DNA from: Lactobacillus taiwanensis DSM 21401
Lineage (GTDB): Bacteria > Bacillota > Bacilli > Lactobacillales > Lactobacillaceae
Length of the DNA stretch: 64,000 nucleotides
Reading direction: 5' to 3'
Assembly: GCF_001436695.1 (NCBI RefSeq)
Contig: NZ_AYZG01000001.1
Span: 186,001 to 250,000 of the forward strand
Positions 18,077-28,372 of the stretch are shown here, piece after piece (the stretch's first letter is position 1; every line of letters starts with the position of its first letter). The notes beneath the pieces were generated by a model. That model worked only from the letters and a program-made list of their open reading frames with translations. It searched no databases and had not been told where the DNA came from. Both the position numbers and the translations under genes were made by a program.

Positions 18077-20128
18077 ATGAATGAAAAAACACGGAAAAAT
18101 ATATCGGCCGCGGGCTTACTAATTGCTATCGGCATTGTCTACGGTGATATCGGAACAAGTCCGTTATACGTTATGAAGTCAATTGTTGCCGGAAACGGCG
18201 GAATTGCAAATGTAAATCGTGACTTTATCGTTGGTTCTATTTCTTTAGTGCTTTGGACAGTTACATTATTAACGACACTGCAAACTGTTTTTATTGCATT
18301 AAAAGCAACCAACCACGGTGAAGGTGGTATCTTTGCTCTTTATACTTTAATACGTAAACGAGCAAAATGGTTAGTGCTTCCTGCTTTAATCGGTGGGGCG
18401 GCGATCTTAGCCGATGGTACTTTAACTCCTGCAGTTACTGTTACAACTGCTATTGAAGGATTAAAGGGAATTGAATTTGGTCATGGCAATGTTCCAGTTT
18501 CAACTCAAGGCGCTGTTATTGCAATTACTGTAGTAATTTTGTTAATCCTATTTTCGATTCAAAGAATGGGAACAAGTATTATTGGTAAAGCATTTGGTCC
18601 AATCATGTTTATCTGGTTTACCTTCCTAGGTGTTATCGGTTTAATGAACATGATGGGCGATCTTTCTATCTTACAAGCTCTTAACCCATACTATGCAATC
18701 AAGCTTTTATTTAGTCCATATAACAAGGCTGGGATCTTTATTTTAGGATCTATCTTCCTTGCTACTACTGGTGCTGAAGCTTTGTACTCTGACGTAGGAC
18801 ACGTTGGTAAAGGTAATATTATCGGTTCTTGGCCATATGTTTTCGTCTGTTTGTCACTTAACTACTTTGGTCAAGGTGTTTGGATTTTAAACAATCCTAA
18901 CTACAATGCTGGAAATGGTGATTTCAACCCATTCTTTGAAATCATTCCACAAAATATTCGTTTAGCTGCTATTGTTTTAGCAACTATTGCAGCCGTTATT
19001 GCTTCACAAGCCTTAATTACTGGTTCATTTACTTTAGTGGCTGAAGCCAGTGGATTGAAATTTTTACCAAGAATGAATATTATGTATCCCTCAACTAAGA
19101 AAGGGCAAATTTATATTCCCTCTGTTAATAAGATGATTTGTGCTGCAACAATTGCGATTGTTTTGTTCTTCCAAACTTCTGCTCACATGGAAGCAGCATA
19201 TGGTTTGTCAATTACCATCTCAATGTTAATGACAACAATTCTGCTCTATGAATGGTTAGCAATGAAAGGCGTCCATACAATTTGGAACTGGATTTTCTTA
19301 ATTTTCTTTGGCTTCTTGGATGTAATGTTTATGTTAGCCAGCTTGAGCAAGTTCATGCATGGTGGTTACGTTTCATTAGTAATTGCCGGCTTCATCGGCG
19401 TTATTATGTACGTTTGGTTCTATGGTAATAAAATTAGAGACAAGCGTGAATCACGCAATGCTTACGTAAGACTTGATGAATACGTTGATATGCTAACAAA
19501 CTTAAGTCATGACGAGGATTATCCTACTTTCGCTACTAACTTAGTTTATATGGCAAAAGTTAAATATAATAAGTTCATTAAACGTGAAATTCTTTATTCT
19601 ATTTTGGATAAACGTCCAAAGCGTGCACGTGCATATTGGTTTGTAACGGTAAACGTTACTAATGAACCATTTACTGCTGAATATGCTGTTAACACTTATG
19701 GTACTAAGAACGTAATTAACGTTCAACTTTTCCTTGGTTTCAAGCAACAAACCAGTGTGAATGTTTACTTGCGTCAAATTGTTCATGATTTAATCGCCGA
19801 TGGAACAATTGAATCTCAACCACAAGAATACACCACCACTCCTGGTAGAGATGTTGGTGACTTCTCATTTGTTATTGTTAACGATGTAATTAGTCCTCAA
19901 ACTCAACTACGTAGTTATGAAAAATTCCTAGTAGAAGCACGTGTATGGTTACAGAACCTTTCATCTAACCCAGCTTCATGGTTTGGTTTAGATTACGCTG
20001 ACACAGTCATCGAACGTGTTCCATTAATTTTAGGAAATCAAAGAAGACAACACATTACTCGAATTGCTCCAAAGAAATTTGAAGTTATTAAAAAGAAACT
20101 TCAAGCTGAAGGCGAACTTAAAGAGTAA
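18077..20128 (+). CDS. kup: Kup/HAK family potassium uptake permease, copy 2
   Basis: The 683-residue protein is collinear with copy 1. It has the same signature (GLLIAIGIVYGDIGTSPLYVMK), the same helices and a nearly identical C-terminal block (MAKVKYNKFIKR; EYTTTPGRDVGDF), plus a short extra basic tail (RIAPKKFEVIKKKLQAEGEL). A GGGAGA ribosome site precedes it. Its codon use is closer to highly expressed genes than that of copy 1, which is AT-richer. The two probably differ in expression conditions. A convergent terminator follows. Confidence 0.95.
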   Translation: MNEKTRKNISAAGLLIAIGIVYGDIGTSPLYVMKSIVAGNGGIANVNRDFIVGSISLVLWTVTLLTTLQTVFIALKATNHGEGGIFALYTLIRKRAKWLVLPALIGGAAILADGTLTPAVTVTTAIEGLKGIEFGHGNVPVSTQGAVIAITVVILLILFSIQRMGTSIIGKAFGPIMFIWFTFLGVIGLMNMMGDLSILQALNPYYAIKLLFSPYNKAGIFILGSIFLATTGAEALYSDVGHVGKGNIIGSWPYVFVCLSLNYFGQGVWILNNPNYNAGNGDFNPFFEIIPQNIRLAAIVLATIAAVIASQALITGSFTLVAEASGLKFLPRMNIMYPSTKKGQIYIPSVNKMICAATIAIVLFFQTSAHMEAAYGLSITISMLMTTILLYEWLAMKGVHTIWNWIFLIFFGFLDVMFMLASLSKFMHGGYVSLVIAGFIGVIMYVWFYGNKIRDKRESRNAYVRLDEYVDMLTNLSHDEDYPTFATNLVYMAKVKYNKFIKREILYSILDKRPKRARAYWFVTVNVTNEPFTAEYAVNTYGTKNVINVQLFLGFKQQTSVNVYLRQIVHDLIADGTIESQPQEYTTTPGRDVGDFSFVIVNDVISPQTQLRSYEKFLVEARVWLQNLSSNPASWFGLDYADTVIERVPLILGNQRRQHITRIAPKKFEVIKKKLQAEGELKE

Positions 20129-20140
20129 TAAATAGATACG

Positions 20141-20171
20141 AAAAAGACATCCCAATCGGGATGTCTTTTTT
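20141..20171. terminator. Bidirectional terminator between kup and pckA
   Basis: The 13-bp stem AAAAAGACATCCC / GGGATGTCTTTTT has loop AATC, with T runs on both strands. Confidence 0.9.
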
Positions 20172-20211
20172 AGTGTTCAAATATAAAAATTATAGAGGAA
20201 TATTTAAATTA

Positions 20212-21870
20212 TTAACTTAATTCTTTAATAATGCCTTCTAAAGTTTCCTTAGCTTCAGCTTGGATTGGTTGAGTAGGATGTTCTTCATCATACTTGTTAA
20301 GCCAATCTAAACGATCTTGCATTCTCTTAGCTAAAGTCTTTTGATATTCTGGATCATCCAAGTGAACTTCATAGTCTTCGATTGGTAAGTATGATACACC
20401 CTTGAAGTTACCAAATGGTTTCCAGTCGCTATCCTTAATGCTGCCATTAGCAAGATCTTCCACTAACTTCTTAGTTACTTCCTTTGGAATATCCTTACCC
20501 ATGAATGCATCTGTGTTTAAGATATAACAAGATGCTCCTCGCTTAGTAAATAATTCCTTAAAGTCGGAGTAGTCACCAGATACTGGGTAAGCGCGGAATG
20601 GATCTGCAAATGGCTCAATTACTAAGGTATTCATATCAAAGCCCTTAGGCAAGTTTTCAGCACTAGTTCTCTTAGTTGCTAAAGTAAGTCCCATGGTTGT
20701 AGCTAAAACTGGATCGTCAACCTTTAAGATTGGTGGTAATGAACCATCCTTCATAATCCAGAATAAAGCTGTAATTGGTGCACTTTCATAGTCAACTCTA
20801 TGTGGTGAAGTATAACGTGTCTTAATAACACGACCATTATTGTTACGTAAGTCTTCAGTAACAATAACTTTCTTGCCATCTTCATCTTGAGTAACAGCAC
20901 AGTTCATAATTGTAGTGTAGTACTTAGTCTCGTGGTGACCTGCTGGATAGTCATGCGTCTTATCAAAGTATGAAGGTTCTAATGCTACTGAAGAACCATC
21001 TTCACGAGAAATAATAAATGCATCGTCGTGCAAAACAGTAATATCATATTTACCATCATACATTTCATGAGTCAAAGTAGATTTACCTGAACCAGATAAG
21101 CCGTAGAAAGCAAATACTTTATCATCCTTATCCTTAAAGTGGAATGACTTTTCACCACCGTGACAAGCAGTATAACCGTTTCTATGAGCCATAGCCCAAG
21201 CAAGAGTCAAAGTACCCTTCTTTAATTCACCGAAGTAGCGTAAGCCACAGACTGCAGCACAGTTATGTGGAGCATCAAAGACACCAAAGCCCTTTGGATA
21301 GTCTTCATCTTGTGTATTTGGATCAAAGTAGAAGTAAATATCTCCTTCATCATATAATTTCGACTTCTTATAGATCTTTTCTGCTTCTTCATCAAAGAAG
21401 TGGAAGTTCAAGATATATGAGAGCAAGTTAAAGGCTTGGTCTTCTGGCATCATAATATGTGCTTTAACAGTAAAGCTTGGATCTAGTCCTACTAAAACTG
21501 TTGCTTTTAAGAATTTTTGATCATGGCCCTTATAAATATCTTCACGTAAATTGCCTGCTAATGCCTCAGGATCCTCTTTTGGATCGTCAACAAAGTGACG
21601 TGCACTTGCTGTTCTACCCAAAATTTTACCATGGTTATAAACCAATTGCTTTGCACCTTGTGGCAAGCCTAATTCCTTAGTATGCAAAATTGGTAGGTCA
21701 GTTTCAATAACACCAGATTGTTTTTTAGCTAAATTATAAGCTTCAGCAACACTAGTTACTTCGTGTACATTGTTGCCATAAAAGGCAGATTCAATAGTAG
21801 AACGAACCCGACTAAATTTCTTGTTAGCTTTTCTTAACTCATCATGAGAATAACGTTCTTGTGTACTCAA
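20212..21870 (-). CDS. pckA: Phosphoenolpyruvate carboxykinase (ATP)
   Basis: It catalyses ATP-dependent conversion of oxaloacetate to PEP, or the reverse in fermenters. The P-loop FYGLSGSGKSTLTHE, the metal site VLHDDAFII and the RYTSPHR substrate block are present. I place the start at TTG 21868-21870 because GGAGGAGG lies just upstream. A promoter -10 (TAATAA, 21910-21915) puts the transcript start near 21903, downstream of the ATG at 21907-21909 that a longer frame would need. The product is then 552 residues. It is monocistronic. Confidence 0.93.
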   Translation of the reverse strand: MSTQERYSHDELRKANKKFSRVRSTIESAFYGNNVHEVTSVAEAYNLAKKQSGVIETDLPILHTKELGLPQGAKQLVYNHGKILGRTASARHFVDDPKEDPEALAGNLREDIYKGHDQKFLKATVLVGLDPSFTVKAHIMMPEDQAFNLLSYILNFHFFDEEAEKIYKKSKLYDEGDIYFYFDPNTQDEDYPKGFGVFDAPHNCAAVCGLRYFGELKKGTLTLAWAMAHRNGYTACHGGEKSFHFKDKDDKVFAFYGLSGSGKSTLTHEMYDGKYDITVLHDDAFIISREDGSSVALEPSYFDKTHDYPAGHHETKYYTTIMNCAVTQDEDGKKVIVTEDLRNNNGRVIKTRYTSPHRVDYESAPITALFWIMKDGSLPPILKVDDPVLATTMGLTLATKRTSAENLPKGFDMNTLVIEPFADPFRAYPVSGDYSDFKELFTKRGASCYILNTDAFMGKDIPKEVTKKLVEDLANGSIKDSDWKPFGNFKGVSYLPIEDYEVHLDDPEYQKTLAKRMQDRLDWLNKYDEEHPTQPIQAEAKETLEGIIKELS

Positions 21871-21909
21871 CTTATTTTCCTCCTCCGAAACCATAGAAAG
21901 CGGTTCCAA

Positions 21910-21937
21910 TTATTACAGTTAAATCATAACATAACAA
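21910..21937 (-). promoter_or_regulatory. Promoter of pckA
   Basis: The minus strand has TTGTTA (21932-21937), a 16-base spacer and TAATAA (21910-21915). The implied transcript start supports the TTG start of pckA. Confidence 0.6.
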
Positions 21938-22003
21938 GTTAGCTATCGCTATGTAAGACTTGAAAAATAAATTGATATTAATAGTAAGTAAACCAGTACA
22001 AAC

Positions 22004-22050
22004 AAAAAGCAGAATCCTGATGAGTTTATCCCATCAAGATTCTGCTTTTA
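22004..22050 (-). terminator. Terminator of the polytopic membrane protein gene
   Basis: A long inverted repeat (AAAAGCAGAATC ... GATTCTGCTTTT, with an inner TGATG/CATCA) lies after the stop, with T runs on both sides. Confidence 0.85.
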
Positions 22051-22073
22051 TATATGATTAAAAATTACTCTAA

Positions 22074-23780
22074 TTAATTATTTTTACCATTTATAAAATT
22101 TTTCCATATTAAAAAGACGACAGCTGCAAGCCACGACATCATTGAAATTGCACTCACTATATAGAACCAAGTCGGTACTATAAAACGTAAAGTAGCATGG
22201 TTTAATCCCCGTTTTTGATAAATAATTGGGTTACCAATTACATTTTTAGCTCCTGAGAATTTTTTATTATTCACAGTTAACTCACTCTGTTTGTATAAAA
22301 CAACGGGTAAGACAATATCACGAGATTCTTTTCCCTTCCAAGATAAAATCAAGTCACCATTTTTAGTTACATAGTGACGATATTTTTGCCACTGATTAAC
22401 AACATTAATTTTGTATAGATAAGCTGCATTTTGATCAATCGACTTATCTTTAGTCGGTAAATAATCAGGCAAGTAATGCCACTTAAGCATATTTAACATC
22501 TCACTGTCATTCGATTTATCTGCTACTTGTTGAACAGTAGTATCTTTTGTACAAGCAACTGTGAAAATGTGATTAGTTATTAGGTTTGGTATTGCAGCTT
22601 CCAAAAGAAGAATGGTCACTAAGCTAATTCCAACTACTCTTGGCTTAACTCCTTGCTTCAGTAAATAATTAACAGTTAGTCCCATCCCTAAAAGAATTAA
22701 TGGATAAGCTACTACCGTTAATCTAAATGGAAATTGGAAGTAGGATTTCAAACTTGGAAATACTCTTTGTACTAATCCCCAGGGAAAAACAAATGAAGAT
22801 AACCCTAATAAAATTGTTCCCCAAACTGTTACAAAGGCATTCAACTTATCTCGCTTATAATGCATTACTGCATAAACAAATTGTGCAATAATCAATAAGA
22901 CAAAGATTGGCAAAATATAAGCAAAGGCTGTTCCATATTCATTATGCCAAAGCATATGCGGCCGCAAACCGCCACGGGATAAGTCAAACTCAGTATTAGC
23001 AGCTAAATGATTATTAGGCATTAAGACTAAAAAAGCACCGATTATATTTGCAGATAAAACAACTGTACCAACAACAGCCTTAATAAAAGGTATCCAAACT
23101 TTTTTTGAATTGTTATTGATAATTAATGAACAAACAAAGAATGGAATTAATAGCAATGCTGCCATTAATGTACTTAAAACATGAACTTGTACTAGTAAGC
23201 TCATTACTAACATCAGCTGAATCCAGTTAATTGGCTGCCTTTTATCTTGAATCATGCGTACGCCGCACAAAACAACTAATGGCATTAAAGCTTGACCCCA
23301 ACCGTTAAACGAACTGCGGTTAATAAATGCTGGAATCATCCCAATATTAATATAAATAATTCCAATGACAGTTGCTAAAAGCTTATTAATACCTACTTTT
23401 TTAAGTAAGTAATACATACTCCCAGCACCTAACAACGAAATTAGATACGTTAAAATAATCTGATAGTTAAACCAATTACCAGCAATAAGCACTAGAATTC
23501 CATTAAAGTAAGCAAATAATGGTCCATAAATAGCATTAATTATTCTTCCACTCTGCTGAAAAGTAAAGTTCGTCTGAAAAATACTGAAAATTCCAGTTTT
23601 AATTTGCATCCCTGCATCATAAAAACGACTATAGTGAAATAAAGTATCAGCAGTGTCATCGCTAGCTAAAATAGTGTGCGAGATTAATTGCGGTGAAATA
23701 ACTATTGTAGTAGCTAAGACAATTAAAAGATACGGCCAGATGAATTGGCAGAATTTGTTATTCCTTATTTTTTCTAACAT
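22074..23780 (-). CDS. Polytopic membrane protein, GT-C/YfhO-like
   Basis: The 568-residue protein has about 11-12 membrane helices. An early outside loop reads ASDDTADTLFHYSRFYD, where the acidic pair sits as in the first loop of GT-C glycosyltransferases. A C-terminal extracellular domain (about 415-530) precedes a last helix and a short KNFINGK tail. This suits a lipid-linked sugar transferase or a related membrane protein acting on wall polymers (6-pyruvoyl-tetrahydropterin-synthase-related membrane family). Monocistronic. Substrate unknown. Confidence 0.7.
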   Translation of the reverse strand: MLEKIRNNKFCQFIWPYLLIVLATTIVISPQLISHTILASDDTADTLFHYSRFYDAGMQIKTGIFSIFQTNFTFQQSGRIINAIYGPLFAYFNGILVLIAGNWFNYQIILTYLISLLGAGSMYYLLKKVGINKLLATVIGIIYINIGMIPAFINRSSFNGWGQALMPLVVLCGVRMIQDKRQPINWIQLMLVMSLLVQVHVLSTLMAALLLIPFFVCSLIINNNSKKVWIPFIKAVVGTVVLSANIIGAFLVLMPNNHLAANTEFDLSRGGLRPHMLWHNEYGTAFAYILPIFVLLIIAQFVYAVMHYKRDKLNAFVTVWGTILLGLSSFVFPWGLVQRVFPSLKSYFQFPFRLTVVAYPLILLGMGLTVNYLLKQGVKPRVVGISLVTILLLEAAIPNLITNHIFTVACTKDTTVQQVADKSNDSEMLNMLKWHYLPDYLPTKDKSIDQNAAYLYKINVVNQWQKYRHYVTKNGDLILSWKGKESRDIVLPVVLYKQSELTVNNKKFSGAKNVIGNPIIYQKRGLNHATLRFIVPTWFYIVSAISMMSWLAAVVFLIWKNFINGKNN

Positions 23781-23868
23781 TGTCTAACCTTTTCTAATTT
23801 TAGAAATATTTCTTTATTTTAAGAATACCAATTCATAATATTATTAACGAATTTTTTTTGCAAACCAT

Positions 23869-23908
23869 GAAAAAAGAATCAAATAGCTTCGTACCATTTG
23901 ATTCTTAA
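23869..23908 (-). terminator. Terminator of pepO
   Basis: The minus-strand stem AAGAATCAAATGG / CTATTTGATTCTT is followed by six T. Confidence 0.8.
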
Positions 23909-23925
23909 TAATCCTTATTTAATTC

Positions 23926-25875
23926 CTACCAAATTACAACACGTTTTTCTGGATCAAGCCACATACCATCTTCTGGCTTTACATCAAATGCTTTATAGAA
24001 TTCTTCTTGGCATTGCGATTGAACATTAGCTCTTTCAGGACCAGGAGCGTGAACGTCAACTGAGACTTGTGTCTTAATTGATTCAGGAAGTTGCTTGTTT
24101 GCCCAAACACGAGCGAAGTTTTCAAATACTTCCTTCATGTTGCCATTTTCGCCCTTATTTGCTTCAACAGCTGCAGTTAAACCACCTTGGTCTGCAATAT
24201 TTTCAGAAACAATTTGCTTACCATTTAAGGTAACTGGGCCATATTCAATTCCATTAAATAAGTCAATTTCGTCTTGCGTACGTTTCTTGAATTCTGCAAA
24301 GTCTTCGTCAGTCCACCAATTCTTCAAATTACCGAATTCGTCGAACTTAGCACCGTTGTTATCAAATGCGTGTGAAATTTCGTGCGCAATAACGACACCA
24401 ATACCACCATAATTCAAGCTACGTGATTGCTTCAGGTCGTAGAATGGCTTTTGTAAAATTGCTGCTGGGAAAGTAATGTCATTTCTTTGTGGATCGTAGC
24501 AAGCATTTACTAAGTTACCTGGCATTAACCAAACAGTTCTATCAACTGGTTCGTTTAATTTTTCAAGGTTGTACTTAACTGATTCAACAGCAGCGGCACT
24601 TTCATTTGAGTAAAGACTGCCACCTTCTGATTCAGAAGTAACTTGAAGACGATCGTAAATTTTTTCGATCTTTTCTGGGTAACCAATCTTCAAAATTAAG
24701 GCGCGCAACTTAACAATTGCTTTTTTCTTAGTATCTTCAGATAACCATTCATTTTCAGAAATACGTTTTTCATAAACGTCAATCATCTTATGAATCATAT
24801 CTTCGACATCAGCTTTTGCTTCAGCACCAAAGTAAGTTTGACCGTAGTAAACACCAACTACTTCACTAAACATGCCGTTAGCTAAGCGATAAGCTTGCTT
24901 AGTACCAGAAGATAATTCAGGTTGACCTGATAAAGCTTGACTAAACGGAAATGCAGCTTCACGGAAATCTTGAGAAAGATATGCAGCTACACCATTAATG
25001 AATTTAACAACCATCCAGCCTTTAATTTCATCAAAGTTATCTTCATTAAGTAATTCTTCAACATGGTCTAAGAATCTAGGTTCAGTTACGATCACCTTAT
25101 CTGGCTTTTGAGCAAATAAGTTACTTAAGAAGTTATCAACTTTAAAGCTATCAAATTTAGATTCGAATTCATCTAAGGACATCGGATTATACATTGCAGG
25201 ATAATCTGCCCATTCTTCAGATGACTTAACAACTTTAGAAAGTTTCTTATCAAACTTCAAAGCATCTTCTACATATTTCTTGGCATCTGCTTCACTTACA
25301 CCAGCCATCTTCAATAGGCTTTCAGATTGATCTTGTAATACCTTCAATAGGTCAGCTGCCGCAGGATTATCGTAAGTAGTAGTATCAGGTAAGAATAAGC
25401 CAGGTCCACCAACATAAACTACATGAACCTTTGTATCTTTCATGTCAGCATCAACCGATACACTAATTGGTAAATCAAACGCATTCTTGTAAAAATCAGC
25501 CGCTCTTAAGTTAAGATCAGCTAAATTGCGTAAACTAGTAATTTCTTCAAGGTCAGCCTTAATTGGTTTTGCACCATCTGCATTTCTCTTGTCAAAATTA
25601 TTAGCGATCTTATAAAGTTCTACTGCTTTTTCAAAATTAGGAACCTCTGGCAACTTCTTTTTACCATCTGCAAAATCAGCAAAATCTTGCATTAAATTCT
25701 TTTCAATATTTAAGTCAATACCATCAAATGAGCTGATTCTTGAACGATCTGAAGGAATTTTTGCTTTTTCCATCCATTCAGAATTCACTGCTAAATAAAG
25801 ATTATCTTGTGGTTTTGCATTAAGATCTGGCTTAGTGATATCACCAGCACCACCGCGTACATTGAATAATGCCAT
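23926..25875 (-). CDS. pepO: M13 family zinc endopeptidase (PepO)
   Basis: The 649-residue protein is a neprilysin-type metallopeptidase. The zinc site VIAHEISHAFDNNG (HExxH), the second site SENIADQGGLTAA (third ligand Glu) and the closing VNAxxPxR-type block DVHAPGPERANVQ are present. It has no signal peptide, as in lactic acid bacteria, where PepO cleaves casein-derived oligopeptides in the cytoplasm. AAGGAGGAA precedes the ATG. It is monocistronic with its own terminator. Confidence 0.96.
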   Translation of the reverse strand: MALFNVRGGAGDITKPDLNAKPQDNLYLAVNSEWMEKAKIPSDRSRISSFDGIDLNIEKNLMQDFADFADGKKKLPEVPNFEKAVELYKIANNFDKRNADGAKPIKADLEEITSLRNLADLNLRAADFYKNAFDLPISVSVDADMKDTKVHVVYVGGPGLFLPDTTTYDNPAAADLLKVLQDQSESLLKMAGVSEADAKKYVEDALKFDKKLSKVVKSSEEWADYPAMYNPMSLDEFESKFDSFKVDNFLSNLFAQKPDKVIVTEPRFLDHVEELLNEDNFDEIKGWMVVKFINGVAAYLSQDFREAAFPFSQALSGQPELSSGTKQAYRLANGMFSEVVGVYYGQTYFGAEAKADVEDMIHKMIDVYEKRISENEWLSEDTKKKAIVKLRALILKIGYPEKIEKIYDRLQVTSESEGGSLYSNESAAAVESVKYNLEKLNEPVDRTVWLMPGNLVNACYDPQRNDITFPAAILQKPFYDLKQSRSLNYGGIGVVIAHEISHAFDNNGAKFDEFGNLKNWWTDEDFAEFKKRTQDEIDLFNGIEYGPVTLNGKQIVSENIADQGGLTAAVEANKGENGNMKEVFENFARVWANKQLPESIKTQVSVDVHAPGPERANVQSQCQEEFYKAFDVKPEDGMWLDPEKRVVIW

Positions 25876-25969
25876 TAATAAAATTCCTCCTTATAAATCA
25901 TAAGTAATTAACTAAATGATATCATTATTAAAATTTTTAGTCTATTATTAAAAACATAATTTTTTATCT

Positions 25970-27340
25970 TTATTTTTTCTTTGGTACAAAGACAATTGTC
26001 AGAAGCAAATTAATAATTATCAGAACTAGCAAGATCATAAAAGCCCATTTGGATCCAATTGCTGTACTATTTTTATAGTTTTGATTTTGTGCCAAGGCAA
26101 TCATTGTACCAGCTAGTGCCGTTCCCAGTGCCCCAGAAAACTGTTGCAGCGTATTAAAAATAGCATTACCTTGAGCATGATTATCTTTACCTAAACTAAG
26201 TAAGCCACTAGTCAATAAACTGCCAAAGCACATCCCATAGCCACCATAATAAAGAATATACAAGAAAACAATTTCTAAATTGCTAAGTGGCGCTAAGAAA
26301 TTCATCAAAATCAAACTAATCAAACTGGCGCACACACCAATAATAATTGGTAGTCTTGCTCCTTTTTTATCAAGTAGTTTGCCAGCTAAAGCTGCCATTA
26401 GCGCATTAATTATTGCTCCGGGAAAGGTTATCCAGCCAGCAAGAGATACTGATCCATGATTAACAGTTTGCACATAAATAGGAAAAATAAACCCTAACGC
26501 TAACGTAGCAATTTTGGCAAAACAATAGGCAATTAATTGCATACTAAAATTGAAATTTTCGAATAGTTGCGGGCTAATAAGCGCATTTTTATCCGACCAA
26601 GATATCTTTATCCAAATTAACAAACTAATAATACCTAATGCTAAAAATCCAGCAACTTGAATTGACAAAAACTGATACTTTGCTATTTGAGTAAAGCCTA
26701 ACATGAGACAGACTAAAGCTAGAGCTAGTGAAAACCACTGCCCATACTTAATCTTTACATTTTGCAATGAATTAATTTGTTCAATTGAATACGTTCCCGT
26801 TAGTAAACTAATTAAAATTAAAACTAATGAGATAATAAAGATCCAACGCCAATTTAAAATATCAGTTATAGTTCCGCCAAAAACCGGTCCAAAGGCAACT
26901 GCACACGCAGTAATCATTGTTCCGATTCCCATCATAAAGCCAATTTTTTCTTTAGGCACTTCCGTTAAAATAATATTGTACATTAGCGGTAATCCAATTC
27001 CAGTCCCAACACCTTGGAACGCACGTCCTAGCAGTAATAAATCAAAGGACGGCGTAATAATATCAATTATCAATCCTAAAGCAAACAATAAAACACCTAA
27101 GATAAAAATATGTTTAGTTGATATCCTTAATCTAATCTGGGAACTAATTGGTACAATTGTTGCAATTACTAATAATACAAGGGTATTTACCCATTGCACT
27201 TGATCAGTTGTAACTGCAAATTCTCTAGTTAGGATAGGAAAAGTAACCGTTGTAGCTGTTTCATCTAAAATTTCTAAAAATGATAGCATCCCTGCGGATA
27301 AGATAGCCAATACTATGCGTGGTGAAACCTTTTTAGCCAT
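25970..27340 (-). CDS. MFS multidrug-type transporter, DHA2 (EmrB/QacA) family
   Basis: The 456-residue protein has 13-14 predicted membrane helices. Helix 1 carries FLEILDETATTVTFPIL, the counterpart of the LDxTIVNVALP motif, and RAFQGVGTGIGLPL the family motif of helix 4. It probably exports toxic compounds by proton antiport. It lies divergent to the surface protein at 27461, and no regulator gene is adjacent. Substrate unknown. Confidence 0.88.
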   Translation of the reverse strand: MAKKVSPRIVLAILSAGMLSFLEILDETATTVTFPILTREFAVTTDQVQWVNTLVLLVIATIVPISSQIRLRISTKHIFILGVLLFALGLIIDIITPSFDLLLLGRAFQGVGTGIGLPLMYNIILTEVPKEKIGFMMGIGTMITACAVAFGPVFGGTITDILNWRWIFIISLVLILISLLTGTYSIEQINSLQNVKIKYGQWFSLALALVCLMLGFTQIAKYQFLSIQVAGFLALGIISLLIWIKISWSDKNALISPQLFENFNFSMQLIAYCFAKIATLALGFIFPIYVQTVNHGSVSLAGWITFPGAIINALMAALAGKLLDKKGARLPIIIGVCASLISLILMNFLAPLSNLEIVFLYILYYGGYGMCFGSLLTSGLLSLGKDNHAQGNAIFNTLQQFSGALGTALAGTMIALAQNQNYKNSTAIGSKWAFMILLVLIIINLLLTIVFVPKKK

Positions 27341-27460
27341 TTTTAATCTTCCTTTTTCTCATAAATAGGCTGTATCTCTCATATTTCATTCTAGTCTTTT
27401 TTTACTCATTCTTGGATAATAGAGTTATGAATTACATCACAAATAAATGGAGAAAAGATT

Positions 27461-28372
27461 ATGAAAAAATTTATTTCACCACCCAAAATCCACATAGATA
27501 AAATATTTTATTCAATCATACTTTTGATAGCTTCTTTAAGTATATTTTCTGGTGTAACTGTATATGCTGAAGATACAAATTCAGCTCAAGAAACTCAAAC
27601 ATCTTCAACACACGAACGTAGCGTACAGAAGCTTTATGCAAAAGTATACGATCAAGATACCAATGAATATCTAGGAAGATTTTTATTATCTACTCAAGTC
27701 GGTTATACTGATAGTCCCCATAGAATGTTTGATGAGGGTGGTATTAATCCAATTCATATTGATGGTTATACTTTTGTTGGTAATCCATCGGCTATGCTTC
27801 CAGTAGATTGGAAAAATAAAAGTGGAGTAACTGAAATTAAATGCACTATGGTTAAAACCACCTCTGAAACTTATAAAAAAAGACAAGAAGCAACAAACCA
27901 TTCCAAAAATACACATACAGAAAAAGATACTTCCAATCCCAAATTTAATGAAGATGGTTTACGCATAGATGATCATGGAAATCCCGATCTTCATGATCTG
28001 TATCATACCTATATGGCTTTTCTAGGTCATCCTCTTTCTTCCGATAAAGCAATCAATTATAGACCGGATTATCACACTCTTTATCTATTTAAAAAATACT
28101 TTGGCTATGATCCCAATAAAATAAAAGAAGAAAATTATAATCACTCAGTTGATAAGCTTTCCTCCACAAATTCTTCTTACGTAAATGAATCAAATTATCA
28201 ATCACATTCAAAAAAAGTTCACCAAAATAATATAAAACATACTTCTAAAAAAAATAATAAAAAACCTAAATCCAATCCTAATATAAAATTATCTTTAATA
28301 GGATTGAGTTTAGTTTTAATTAGTCTGTTAGTTTACTTAATAGTTAAACGTCTAAGACTCAGATACGAATAA
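27461..28372 (+). CDS. Putative surface protein with N-terminal signal and C-terminal membrane anchor
   Basis: The 303-residue product has a long hydrophobic signal segment (IFYSIILLIASLSIFSGVTVYA, cleavage about YA-ED). A MucBP-like beta segment follows (LYAKVYDQDTNEYLGRFLLS, PIHIDGYTFVGN). A hydrophilic Asn/Ser/Lys linker and a C-terminal helix (LIGLSLVLISLLVYLIV) with basic tail close it. No LPXTG motif is present, so the C-terminal helix should hold it in the membrane. The MucBP resemblance is weak. Function unknown. Confidence 0.7.
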   Translation: MKKFISPPKIHIDKIFYSIILLIASLSIFSGVTVYAEDTNSAQETQTSSTHERSVQKLYAKVYDQDTNEYLGRFLLSTQVGYTDSPHRMFDEGGINPIHIDGYTFVGNPSAMLPVDWKNKSGVTEIKCTMVKTTSETYKKRQEATNHSKNTHTEKDTSNPKFNEDGLRIDDHGNPDLHDLYHTYMAFLGHPLSSDKAINYRPDYHTLYLFKKYFGYDPNKIKEENYNHSVDKLSSTNSSYVNESNYQSHSKKVHQNNIKHTSKKNNKKPKSNPNIKLSLIGLSLVLISLLVYLIVKRLRLRYE

